From NCBI GenBank assembly GCA_039926025.1, contig JBDSXV010000208.1:1-8974 (forward strand): a stretch of 8,974 bases of DNA, in the 5' to 3' direction. Source of the DNA: Dokdonella_A sp039926025. GTDB taxonomy: Bacteria; Pseudomonadota; Gammaproteobacteria; Xanthomonadales; Rhodanobacteraceae. Positions 1 to 7,026 of this stretch are shown piece after piece. Position numbers and translations under genes: made by a program. Under the pieces are notes generated by a model that made no database searches, had not been told where the DNA came from, and was given only the letters and a program-made list of their open reading frames with translations. Every line of letters begins with the position of its first letter. Position 1 is the first letter of the stretch.

Positions 1-1883
1 ACTGGGTGGTCGTCGGCGACCTCAAGAACCTGACTGGCCAAGCGAGCTTCGACGAATCGATCGACGCTGCCTTCCGCATCGGCCTCGAACAATCGCGCTA
101 CGTCAACGTGCTGTCGGATCTGAAGACGCGTGAAACGGTCCAGCTGATGCAGCAGGACCCGAACAAGATCAAGATCGATCGCGCGATCGGCTCCGAAATC
201 GCGCTGCGCGATGGCGCGCGCGCTTTGATCCTGCCGACGATTGCGGAAATTGGCGGTCGTGTGCGCGTGACGGCCGAAGTGATCGACCCGAACACGCAGA
301 CGACGGTGTACTCCGAATCGGCGGATGGCGTGGGTGCTGATTCGGTGTTGCCTTCGCTGGATCAGGTCAATCAGAAGCTGCGGGTGCGGCTTGGCGAAGC
401 GTTGGCGACGGTGTCGAACGAGTCGAGGCCGCTGGAGAAAGTTGCAACAAAAAATCTGGACGCGTTGCGGGCTTATTCGCTCGGTGTGACCGCCTATACC
501 AAGGGCGATTTCAAGGAGGCAATCGCGCTGTGCCGCCAGGCGATTCAGCTCGATCCCGATTTTGCGCTCGCGCGACTGGAGTTGGGCGAAGCGTTGGTGA
601 CCACCGGCGCAAGCGACACCAGCGAAGCCATCGCCGAGGTTCGCAAGGCGGCGGATCAAGGCGATCGGCTGTCGGCGCGTGACGCACTATATGCACAAGC
701 ATGGCTCGCGAATTTCGAGAATCCACGTGTAGCGCTGGAAAAGTGGCAGCTGCTCACGAAGCTGTATCCGGACTTCACGCTGGCCAGCGGAGCTTTGGGC
801 TACTTCTCATACAAGGCGGCGAATCGCTTCGACGCGGCGATTGCCGCGATCGAACTCAATGCCGTGGCGACCAATCCGCGGCGCGCAGTGGGCGATTATC
901 TGCTAGGGACCTTGTATCTTGGCAATGAACGGTATGCTGATGCGCAGCGTCGCTTTGATGAAGCAGCGGTAGGCGGGCTGTCGATGCAAGGTGACTATGA
1001 CGCCTATCTTTATGCGGCGCAGCGTCAGTTTGGCAGCGCTGAAAAAACCCTGTCCGCTGGCAAGAAAACCGGCATAGCAACTACCGATGCGCAACACTGG
1101 TATCCGAGGATCACGCTGGCGCTCGATCAAGGCAATTGGAACGAGGCGCGAGTAGCGACTTCTCAAGCGCAGCTGGACACCGTTGCACTGAAAGGCAGAT
1201 TGCATCAGGAGTTCACGCTGATTGAACTCAGCCTGCGCACACTGACTGAGTCAAACGATGAACAAAAGCCCGCGCTCGCGGAGTATCTGAAAGTATTGGC
1301 GGCATCGAAGACGCGCGATAGCCCGGATGCGCAATTCGGCCTTCTGTTTGCGGCGTATCTGGCGGCACATGCTGGCGAGATCGATCTGGCCAAGTCAGCG
1401 CTATCGGGCCGTGCGCTGAGCAGCCGCAGCGGCGACTATCCGTATCTATCGAGCCTGTCGACTGTGATCGAGGCGGAACTTGCGCGTGCGAACGGTCAAC
1501 CGCAGCGTGCGATTGCACTACTCAAACCGCATATCGACGGCAGCGAATACTATTTCAGCCATCGCGTTCTGATGGATGCGTACGCTGCGCAGAGTGACTA
1601 TGCGAATGCGCTGGCCGAGGCGCAGTGGCTAGCCAAGCATCGCGGCCGCGCCTATGTCGAACAGTTCGGGCAAAGCACCTTGGAATCGTTCAATGTCGCG
1701 CTGTCAGACCTAGCCTTGCTGGACGCAGCGCAATTTTCAGCCAAGTTGAAACAGGCCGATACAGCCCGCGCCTCTCTCCGCGACCTGCGCAAGGCTTGGC
1801 CTCACGCAGATCAATTGCCGTTCTTGCAACAGCGTCTGCGTTCTTTGGATGCGCTACTAGCCGCGATGCCTGGGCCTACTTGA
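1..1883 (+). CDS. Peptide modification system cyclase-like protein, C-terminal part (cyclase A, 5' truncated by the window)
   Basis: The gene is cut by the left edge. Its frame is open from base 3 (Trp codon) to TGA at 1881-1883, and the GTG at base 6 is an internal Val, because the complete paralogue at 4138 has the same residues at this point (WVVVGDLKNLTG). What remains is a TolB-like domain (about the first 145 residues; blocks FRIGLEQSRYVNV, GARALILPT, AEVIDP) followed by about 470 residues of degenerate TPR helices, starting near KNLDALRAYSLG and with a clear repeat at AIQLDPDFALARLELG. By homology with the paralogue, the missing N-terminus should hold a class III cyclase domain and one membrane helix, placing this part in the periplasm (inference). 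Family knowledge links such proteins to NHLP-type precursors and SagB-like dehydrogenases. The last 8 bp overlap the end of precursor A on the other strand. The role in peptide modification is predicted only. Confidence 0.85.
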   Translation, partial: WVVVGDLKNLTGQASFDESIDAAFRIGLEQSRYVNVLSDLKTRETVQLMQQDPNKIKIDRAIGSEIALRDGARALILPTIAEIGGRVRVTAEVIDPNTQTTVYSESADGVGADSVLPSLDQVNQKLRVRLGEALATVSNESRPLEKVATKNLDALRAYSLGVTAYTKGDFKEAIALCRQAIQLDPDFALARLELGEALVTTGASDTSEAIAEVRKAADQGDRLSARDALYAQAWLANFENPRVALEKWQLLTKLYPDFTLASGALGYFSYKAANRFDAAIAAIELNAVATNPRRAVGDYLLGTLYLGNERYADAQRRFDEAAVGGLSMQGDYDAYLYAAQRQFGSAEKTLSAGKKTGIATTDAQHWYPRITLALDQGNWNEARVATSQAQLDTVALKGRLHQEFTLIELSLRTLTESNDEQKPALAEYLKVLAASKTRDSPDAQFGLLFAAYLAAHAGEIDLAKSALSGRALSSRSGDYPYLSSLSTVIEAELARANGQPQRAIALLKPHIDGSEYYFSHRVLMDAYAAQSDYANALAEAQWLAKHRGRAYVEQFGQSTLESFNVALSDLALLDAAQFSAKLKQADTARASLRDLRKAWPHADQLPFLQQRLRSLDALLAAMPGPT

Positions 1884-2151
1884 AGCCAATCTGCGGAATA
1901 ATCATCCGCATCGCGCTACTGATCGCCGCCTCGGATGTCTCCCGAAGAACCGTCGTGAAGCTGTCCTTTGGCGCCAGCGACCTCGGACACAAGCAGCCCG
2001 GCCGCAAATGCACGATGGTCGCCGGGTCAATGCCTAGGTCGTGCAACGCTTTCGCCGGTGCGGTCTCGAACAGCGTACGAAAACTGTCATCGGCAGCAAG
2101 CTTCTGCAGCAATGCGCGCGCCTGGTCCTGCGTCAGACTGGTATCGGTCAT
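1876..2151 (-). CDS. NHLP-related RiPP precursor peptide (precursor A)
   Basis: A 91-residue predicted precursor. The leader (about residues 1-48) has the pattern L..D..FR..FET....AL..LG (FRTLFETAPAKALHDLG, 24-40), which is the short nitrile-hydratase-like signature of this precursor family. The rest is a putative core region with GCLCP at 52-56, LAPK at 59-62 and a Ser/Thr-containing helix-like tail ending IGFK. It aligns without gaps to precursor B over residues 1-71, including Cys53. The ATG at 2149-2151 is preceded by an AGGGGGA Shine-Dalgarno sequence (2156-2162), one of the best in the window. The TAG stop (1876-1878) lies inside the end of cyclase A, giving a tail-to-tail overlap. It may be cotranscribed with precursor B, which lies 222 bp upstream on the same strand. 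Which residues are modified, and whether the peptide is cleaved, cannot be seen; there is no obvious double-glycine cleavage site. Confidence 0.85.
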   Translation of the reverse strand: MTDTSLTQDQARALLQKLAADDSFRTLFETAPAKALHDLGIDPATIVHLRPGCLCPRSLAPKDSFTTVLRETSEAAISSAMRMIIPQIGFK

Positions 2152-2183
2152 GGAATCCCCCTGTTGGTTGATGGCAGCGCAAG

Positions 2184-2206
2184 TCTAGCTGCTGTCCGGC
2201 GCTAGA
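2184..2206. repeat. Short perfect inverted repeat upstream of precursor A
   Basis: Arms TCTAGC (2184-2189) and GCTAGA (2201-2206) are separated by 11 bases, 33 bp upstream of the precursor A start codon. It could be an operator half-site pair or a 5'-UTR hairpin. At 6 bp per arm, chance is a real possibility. In the rest of the 222-bp gap between precursors A and B (2152-2373) I see only a weak broken stem (CAACC/CCCC at 2221-2234 against GGGG/GGTTG at 2251-2263), no convincing promoter and no terminator with a T-tract. Confidence 0.3.
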
Positions 2207-2373
2207 GGTATGCCCCCGCGCAACCACAAACCCCTCCCGAATGCGAGCTTGGGGAAACGGTTGGGTGAAAGGATCGGACAATACATTGCGCTCGACCTGA
2301 TAGCGCCGCGACCTTCACGCCCTGCCGCGATGACAAGTCACGCGGGCCTTCGTCGCATGTCGCCAAGGTGAGT

Positions 2374-2736
2374 TTAGTGCACCGCAATCCGCTTGGATGA
2401 CGGAACTTGTTGCAGGGCGACAGCTGCTTCGACAGCCAAGGTTTCTGCAGCTGCAGAGTGCTTCCGGAAAACTATCCGCGGCACGACGATCGTCATCAAG
2501 GTTTTAGTCGCTTCCGACGTGCTTTCACGCAGCAGTGTCCAGAACGTCTTCTTGCTTGCCAGCATCCGTCGCTCGACGCAGTCCGCCTTGAGGTTAACAA
2601 CAGCCTCGGCCGGCACACCAATCTCGACCAACGCACGAGCGTTGGTCGTTTCGAAGCGCGCGCGAAAGCCGTCGTCGTCGGCCAGCCGCATCATCAGGGA
2701 AAGGCCCGGTTCCTTGGTCAACCGTGCGTCACTCAT
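2374..2736 (-). CDS. NHLP-related RiPP precursor peptide with C-terminal extension (precursor B)
   Basis: A predicted precursor of 120 residues when started at the ATG 2734-2736. The frame stays open to an ATG at 2838, but those 34 extra codons would cross the divergent control region and have no leader similarity, so I reject them. The leader (MSDARLTKEPGL, then DDDGFRARFETTNARALVEIG at 20-40) matches precursor A position for position. Shared downstream residues are Cys53, Leu59-Ala60, Lys62, Phe65 and LRE at 69-71. Precursor A stops after Lys91; here the frame continues past the equivalent Lys92 for 28 more residues, rich in Ala, Val and Leu and ending SSKRIAVH. The ribosome-binding site is weak (GAAGAG, 2742-2747, five bases from ATG). 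It diverges from dehydrogenase B and lies upstream of precursor A on the same strand. The family is well supported; the core boundary and modification are unknown. Confidence 0.8.
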   Translation of the reverse strand: MSDARLTKEPGLSLMMRLADDDGFRARFETTNARALVEIGVPAEAVVNLKADCVERRMLASKKTFWTLLRESTSEATKTLMTIVVPRIVFRKHSAAAETLAVEAAVALQQVPSSKRIAVH

Positions 2737-2836
2737 GTTGTCTCTTCGTTGAGTTTGGTTGGTTCGGATAAGATTCGCCGCCCCGCGCGAGTCGGCGCAC
2801 CCATCGAATCTTGCCAAAATCCACAACGGAGTATTC
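2737..2836. promoter_or_regulatory. Divergent control region between precursor B and dehydrogenase B
   Basis: These 100 bp separate two divergent start codons, so promoters for both directions must lie here or inside the genes. The striking element is a perfect 8-bp inverted repeat, AAGATTCG (2770-2777) and CGAATCTT (2805-2812), with a 27-base spacer. A smaller nested pair, CGCCG/CGGCG, occurs at 2776-2780 and 2793-2797. The outer pair sits about midway between the two starts and could be a shared operator or an mRNA stem. A GGAG Shine-Dalgarno sequence for the dehydrogenase is at 2828-2831. I cannot assign -35/-10 boxes with confidence; TAAGAT at 2769-2774 is a weak -10 candidate without a well-spaced partner. 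Confidence 0.5.
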
Positions 2837-4003
2837 ATGCGATTGCGTCGCTGTCACACCGTACTCGTCGAACCGCGTGAGCGTCGCGAAATCGATCTGG
2901 AGCTACTGCTCAGCGCGACGCCGACGCTGGCGTCCGTCGTTGAATGGTTCGCGCTGGCGCCGCATCTGGATCGCGAAGTCGCACTGACGGTGGACGAAGT
3001 CGCCTTGCTCGGCGCGGTGCCGCCAACCGACTGGAGCGATGCCGACGAGCTTGGGCGCATGCACGGTCGCTCGCACGTCGATGGATTGCTTGCCAAGGGC
3101 TTGCTCGTCGCCGACGATGACAGTGCTGCCTCGATCACCGACCGCGCCTTTCGTGCGCAGCATTGGCGGCCATTGTCGGCGGCCGCGCATCGCCATTCGC
3201 GCTGGCGCAGCGTCGATACCGAGGTCGAGAACGAACGCCTTGTCGAAATCAGCGGCGGCGCCCTCCTCGATCACCTCGGCCCGCCGCCACCGCCCTTTCT
3301 TGAACGCGGCGCGGCGGAGGCCAGAATCATGTTGCCGCGCGCGCCAGCGAGCGCGCTCGATGCATTGCTCGACGCCCGCGTAACTTGCCGAAATTTCGAT
3401 ACGGCACGCTCGTTGACGCTTGCCGAGGTCGGCGCCGTGCTGTTTCGCACCTTCGGTGCACGCATCCAAGTCGACGTAACCGGCGTGCAGGTCGTCAAGA
3501 AAGGCGTGCCGTCCGCCGGCGGCCTGCATCCGACCGAGGCCTATTTGCTGGTGCAGCGCGTCGACGGGCTGGAGGCGGGCCTATATCACTATCACCCGGT
3601 CGCGCACGCGCTCGAACCCGTGCGTATGCTGTCGTCGGCTGAAGCGGCCGACCACGCGCGCCGCTTTGTCGCCGCGCAGGCGTACTTTGTCGGCGCACCG
3701 TTGCAGCTCGTCATGGCCAGCCGCTTCGAGCGCAATTTCTGGAAATACCGCAACCACGCCAAGGCCTACCGCGCGACGATTCTGGACGTTGGCCACCTGT
3801 CGCAGACGCTGTATCTCGCCGCGACGGAAATTGGCCTCGCCGCATTCATCACCGCCGCGATCAACGAAGGCGACATCGAGGATGCATTCGGTCTCGATCC
3901 GATGGAGCAGGGCGTGATGTCGGTCAGCGGCTTCGGCCATCGTGCGGCCGAATACAACGAGATCGAGTTCGATCCGCTGCATAGGGTATGGCCCGCTGCC
4001 TAG
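2837..4003 (+). CDS. SagB-related peptide maturation dehydrogenase (dehydrogenase B)
   Basis: A 388-residue flavoprotein of the nitroreductase/SagB family, cytoplasmic by lack of signal or membrane segments. In thiazole/oxazole-modified peptide systems SagB oxidises azolines to azoles with FMN; whether this branch does so is unknown. The first ~170 residues are a family-specific domain (start MRLRRCHTVLVEPRER; proline run in GPPPPPFLERG). The nitroreductase fold follows: TCRNFD around 183-187, the SagB signature PSAGGLHPTEAYLLV from 225, GLYHYHPVAHALEP, FWKYRNHAKAYR with Lys303, then DVGHLSQTLYLAATEIGLAAF. An upstream in-frame ATG at 2759 is rejected because similarity to dehydrogenase C begins near the ATG at 2837, which has GGAG six bases ahead. 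It diverges from precursor B and runs toward cyclase B on the same strand. No ring-forming YcaO partner is visible. The family call is strong; the substrate is inferred from context. Confidence 0.9.
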   Translation: MRLRRCHTVLVEPRERREIDLELLLSATPTLASVVEWFALAPHLDREVALTVDEVALLGAVPPTDWSDADELGRMHGRSHVDGLLAKGLLVADDDSAASITDRAFRAQHWRPLSAAAHRHSRWRSVDTEVENERLVEISGGALLDHLGPPPPPFLERGAAEARIMLPRAPASALDALLDARVTCRNFDTARSLTLAEVGAVLFRTFGARIQVDVTGVQVVKKGVPSAGGLHPTEAYLLVQRVDGLEAGLYHYHPVAHALEPVRMLSSAEAADHARRFVAAQAYFVGAPLQLVMASRFERNFWKYRNHAKAYRATILDVGHLSQTLYLAATEIGLAAFITAAINEGDIEDAFGLDPMEQGVMSVSGFGHRAAEYNEIEFDPLHRVWPAA

Positions 4004-4137
4004 GGCGAGCCAATTCCGGGGCGCCGGATGCGAAATTCAATTCGGCGGATCACCATCCCAGATGCCGCAACGCTAGCGCCTCCGTCGCATCCAGCGCAGA
4101 ATCGCCCGAAGGCAAGCGCAGGGGCAGGCCGTTGGCC

Positions 4138-6813
4138 GTGACGATCGTCGATCCAGGTACGACCGGGAATAGCAGCGAAAAGACCGAGCACAGCGCCACG
4201 TCCGTGCTGCGTACGCTTGTGCTGTGCGACCTCGTCGACTCGACCGCCCTGGTCGAGCGCCTTGGCGACCAGCAGGCGGCCGAGTTGTTTCGCAAGCACG
4301 ATCGCCTCGCTCGGGCGCTGGTGCAGCAACACGGCGGCAAGGAGATCGACAAGACGGACGGCTTCCTGCTGATGTTCGAGCGGCCGATCCAGGCCGTCGC
4401 TTTCGCGCTTGCCTACCAGCGCGACATCGCTGCGATGAACGGGCGCGAGACGACCAAGCTTGCGACGCGCTTCGGCATCCATGTCGGCGACGTGGTGGTG
4501 TGGGAAAACGACGCCGACGACGTCAAGCGCGGCGCCAAGCCGACTGAAGTTGAAGGCCTGGTCAAGCCCGTCGCAGCGCGTCTCATGCAACTCGCGCTGC
4601 CGGGCCAGATCCTGCTCTCGGGCACCGCGTATGACATTGCGCACCGCGCGCAGGGCGAACTAGGCGAACAACTCGCGCGCGTTTGCTGGCGCACGCACGG
4701 CCGCTACCGCTTCAAGGGTGTGCCGGAACCGGTGCCGGTATTTGAAGTGGGCGAGACCGGCATCGCGCCGCTGAAGCCACCGCCGTGGTCCGGCAAGGCG
4801 TCGCGCGAGACGCCGATCTGGCGCCGCCCCCTCGGCATCGGCTTTGAACTCGGTGTGCTTGCGCTGCTGATCGCAGTGCCGATTTTCTATCTGACCCGGC
4901 CCACACCGGCAATCGCGTTTGCGAACCGCGACTGGGTCGTTGTCGGCGATCTCAAGAACCTGACCGGGCAAAAAGTCTTCGACGATTCGCTGCAGACCGC
5001 TTTCCGCATCGGTCTCGAACAGTCGCGTTACGTCAACGTCATACCGGAACTTCAAGTGCGAGATGCACTTAAACGGATGGAGCGCGATCCCGACACAACC
5101 AGGGTCGATCGCGGCACTGGCTCCGAGATCGCGGAGCGCGAAGGCGCGCGCGCACTCATCCTGCCGACTGTCGCCGAGATTGGTGGCCACGTGCGCATCA
5201 CTGCCGAAGTCATCGATCCTCGCACCCAGACCTCGGTGTATAGCGACTCGGTTGACGGCACGGGCGAAGAATCCGTGCTCCCGGCCATGGACGATCTACT
5301 CAAGAAGATGCGCGGCAGGTTGGGTGAGTCGTTGGGGAGCATTGGAGAGACGAGCGCACCGCTCGCCGATGCGACGACGAAGAATCTCGATGCCTTGAAG
5401 GCATTTTCTCTCGCCCAACAGGCGCTGGATGCATCGAAGGCTACGGAGGCATTGTCTCTGTACGCGCAGGCGACGTCGCTCGACCCTGATTTTGCGATGG
5501 CTTACCTGGGGCTTGCCAACGTCACCTACACGATTGGCCAGCGCGCAAAGGCGCACGAATATGTGCTCGACGCAATTCGCAAGCTCGATCGACTGAGCGC
5601 GCGCGAACGGCTGATCGCCGAAGGCTACGCCTCGTTGTTCGAGACGCCGGCAAAAATGCGCGACAAGTGGGCGCTTCTGGCCAAGCTGTATCCAGACATC
5701 ATGTCCGGCCAGCAGAATCTCGGCTACGCGCTTTACTGGTTTGATCACAATCTTCCCTCTGCGCTGGAGCAGTTCAATATCGTTGCTGCGAGTCGGCATC
5801 CGCGGCGCGGCTTTTCCTGGCTTGCGGTGGCGGACATCCAGCTTGAGTTGGGCCAGCTGGACGCAGCGCGCGGAAATTTTGCTCGGGCAAAGGAACTGGG
5901 GTCGCCACAGCTTTATCTCGACACGATCAACCTGTTCCTTGCCACTGGCGACCAGGTCGGTGGTGCGGCCGCGCTGGCCAAGGAAGACACGCGTCACTTC
6001 GCGTTTTTTGAAGTCGAGAAGCAATTGCGCGTCGCAGCCCTCGAGGTCAGCAGAGGTCGCTTTGAAGCAGCGCGCAGCGCGGCAATCGAGGCAGAACACA
6101 TTGCCGATCAGGGAAAACTTGTGACTTCTCGAGCGCGGGCTCGCCTGATTCAGATCGCTGCAGAACTAGGTGGTGGCAGATCCGGCGCTGGGAGCGACCT
6201 TGAGGCCTATATTGCCGAGGAGCTGTTGCGCTCACACACCGCGGCACGCGACTTCGACTACAGCAGCTATACGCATCTGACGATCGCTGCACAATTGGCC
6301 ATGCGCAACGGGCAACATGCCCTGGCTGAGCGTACTCTCGGCGAGATAGGGCCGGCGATTGCGGGCAGCGGCTATTTCAACCTGGAGCAGCCATACAACG
6401 TAGCCGTCTGTGAGCTGGGAATCGAGCGCAACGCAAAGCAGGCAGCAACATGCCTTGAAGGCCAGCGTTCCGAACGTGCCTACTATCAGACGTCGGTCGC
6501 CTTGTTGCGTGCATACAAGGCGTCCGGCCAGTCATCGCAGACGCTGACCATGGCGCGCGAACTGCTTGCCCATCGCGCTCAAGCCGCCGGCGAGCGACTT
6601 GGCGAATATGCGAGCCAGGTTCCCAACCTGATCGCCCACAACGAGGCGATTTTGGCGATGGCAGAACAGGAAGCAAAAGACGGCCATATGGACGCTGCGA
6701 AACAAGTCGCGGCCCAGCTGCTTCGCGCTTGGGATACGAATGCTGACGGCGCGCTGCTCAAGCGCGCGCGTCAGCTGGCCGGCGATTCAGGCGTTAAGCA
6801 GAAACAGGAATAG
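4138..6813 (+). CDS. Peptide modification system cyclase: class III cyclase-like domain, TM helix, TolB-like domain, TPRs (cyclase B)
   Basis: About 891 residues from GTG 4138. Order: class III adenylate/guanylate cyclase-like domain (24-205; VLRTLVLCDLVDST with Asp31, EIDKTDGFLLMF with Asp74, FGIHVGDVVV, PVAARLMQL with Arg148); a single membrane helix at about 232-252, with WRRP before it suggesting N-in/C-out; a TolB-like domain (about 266-400); and degenerate TPRs from about 417 to the end. It probably signals with, or senses, nucleotides in the cytoplasm while the TPRs face the periplasm (inference). Metal aspartates are kept, but the usual substrate Lys/Asp and transition-state Asn positions look replaced, so activity is uncertain. 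Start choice: an in-frame ATG at 3988 overlaps dehydrogenase B by 16 bp, but its next ~50 codons have weaker G/C third-position bias and no motif, and AGGG sits too close to it. TTG 4132, with AGGGG at 4120-4124, is a serious alternative. The gene follows dehydrogenase B and overlaps precursor C's end by 27 bp. Confidence 0.85.
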   Translation: MTIVDPGTTGNSSEKTEHSATSVLRTLVLCDLVDSTALVERLGDQQAAELFRKHDRLARALVQQHGGKEIDKTDGFLLMFERPIQAVAFALAYQRDIAAMNGRETTKLATRFGIHVGDVVVWENDADDVKRGAKPTEVEGLVKPVAARLMQLALPGQILLSGTAYDIAHRAQGELGEQLARVCWRTHGRYRFKGVPEPVPVFEVGETGIAPLKPPPWSGKASRETPIWRRPLGIGFELGVLALLIAVPIFYLTRPTPAIAFANRDWVVVGDLKNLTGQKVFDDSLQTAFRIGLEQSRYVNVIPELQVRDALKRMERDPDTTRVDRGTGSEIAEREGARALILPTVAEIGGHVRITAEVIDPRTQTSVYSDSVDGTGEESVLPAMDDLLKKMRGRLGESLGSIGETSAPLADATTKNLDALKAFSLAQQALDASKATEALSLYAQATSLDPDFAMAYLGLANVTYTIGQRAKAHEYVLDAIRKLDRLSARERLIAEGYASLFETPAKMRDKWALLAKLYPDIMSGQQNLGYALYWFDHNLPSALEQFNIVAASRHPRRGFSWLAVADIQLELGQLDAARGNFARAKELGSPQLYLDTINLFLATGDQVGGAAALAKEDTRHFAFFEVEKQLRVAALEVSRGRFEAARSAAIEAEHIADQGKLVTSRARARLIQIAAELGGGRSGAGSDLEAYIAEELLRSHTAARDFDYSSYTHLTIAAQLAMRNGQHALAERTLGEIGPAIAGSGYFNLEQPYNVAVCELGIERNAKQAATCLEGQRSERAYYQTSVALLRAYKASGQSSQTLTMARELLAHRAQAAGERLGEYASQVPNLIAHNEAILAMAEQEAKDGHMDAAKQVAAQLLRAWDTNADGALLKRARQLAGDSGVKQKQE

Positions 6814-7026
6814 CTGCGCCTTCCCCTCTACCTTGGACTTGAGCGCGACTCGCTGATTGGTGAGCGCCTCTTTGGACGGCAGCGTCCGCACATGGGGGAC
6901 TGTTGACGGATCAACCTGCACCCCGTGTTCGGCGAGTGCCGCCACCGGATCGCCAAGCATCCTCTCGCGGAATTGATCGTCAGTACCCAAACGCTCAAGA
7001 ATCTGGTCTAGCTGGTCGGCAGTCAT
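6787..7026 (-). CDS. NHLP-related RiPP precursor peptide without cysteine (precursor C)
   Basis: A predicted 79-residue precursor started at ATG 7024-7026, with AGGA (7033-7036) six bases upstream. An earlier in-frame ATG at 7176 is rejected because it would cover the divergent region and coincide with the dehydrogenase start. The leader has L..D..FRERMLGDPVAALAEHG (13-35), the same FR...P..AL..G pattern as precursors A and B. The putative core is different: STVPHVRTLPSKEAL, then a Lys-rich segment and a hydrophobic end, LFLFLLNA. There is no Cys in the whole protein, so any modification would have to use Ser, Thr, Lys, Asn or another residue. Its TGA stop lies 27 bp inside the end of cyclase B on the opposite strand. 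It diverges from dehydrogenase C. The family assignment is good from leader and context; the product is unknown. Confidence 0.8.
   Translation of the reverse strand: MTADQLDQILERLGTDDQFRERMLGDPVAALAEHGVQVDPSTVPHVRTLPSKEALTNQRVALKSKVEGKAQLFLFLLNA

Noticed and set aside
6..1883. GTG at base 6 as a true gene start
   Set aside because: The frame is open to the window edge, and the preceding Trp and the following residues match internal residues 266 onward of the complete paralogue, so the gene is truncated.
1625..2188. Plus-strand open frame of 187 codons spanning the end of cyclase A and precursor A
   Set aside because: It overlaps two supported genes and shows no domain.
2737..2838. Upstream extension of precursor B to the ATG ending at 2838
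   Set aside because: The extra residues are not leader-like and would run through the promoter region and the dehydrogenase start; the ATG at 2736 aligns with precursor A's Met1.
2407..2880. Plus-strand open frame of 157 codons across precursor B and the divergent region
   Set aside because: It is opposite the conserved precursor and overlaps the dehydrogenase start; composition is not protein-like.
2903..3529. Open frame of 208 codons on the minus strand inside dehydrogenase B
   Set aside because: Antisense to a conserved SagB-like gene; Arg-rich composition and no motif.
4000..4644. Open frame of 214 codons on the minus strand, covering the dehydrogenase B/cyclase B junction
   Set aside because: It is opposite the conserved cyclase catalytic domain and has no family-like features.
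5296..6099. Long open frame (267 codons) on the minus strand inside cyclase B
   Set aside because: It lies wholly opposite a gene with clear domains, is rich in Arg and Cys, has no recognisable motif and is typical of antisense frames in GC-rich DNA.
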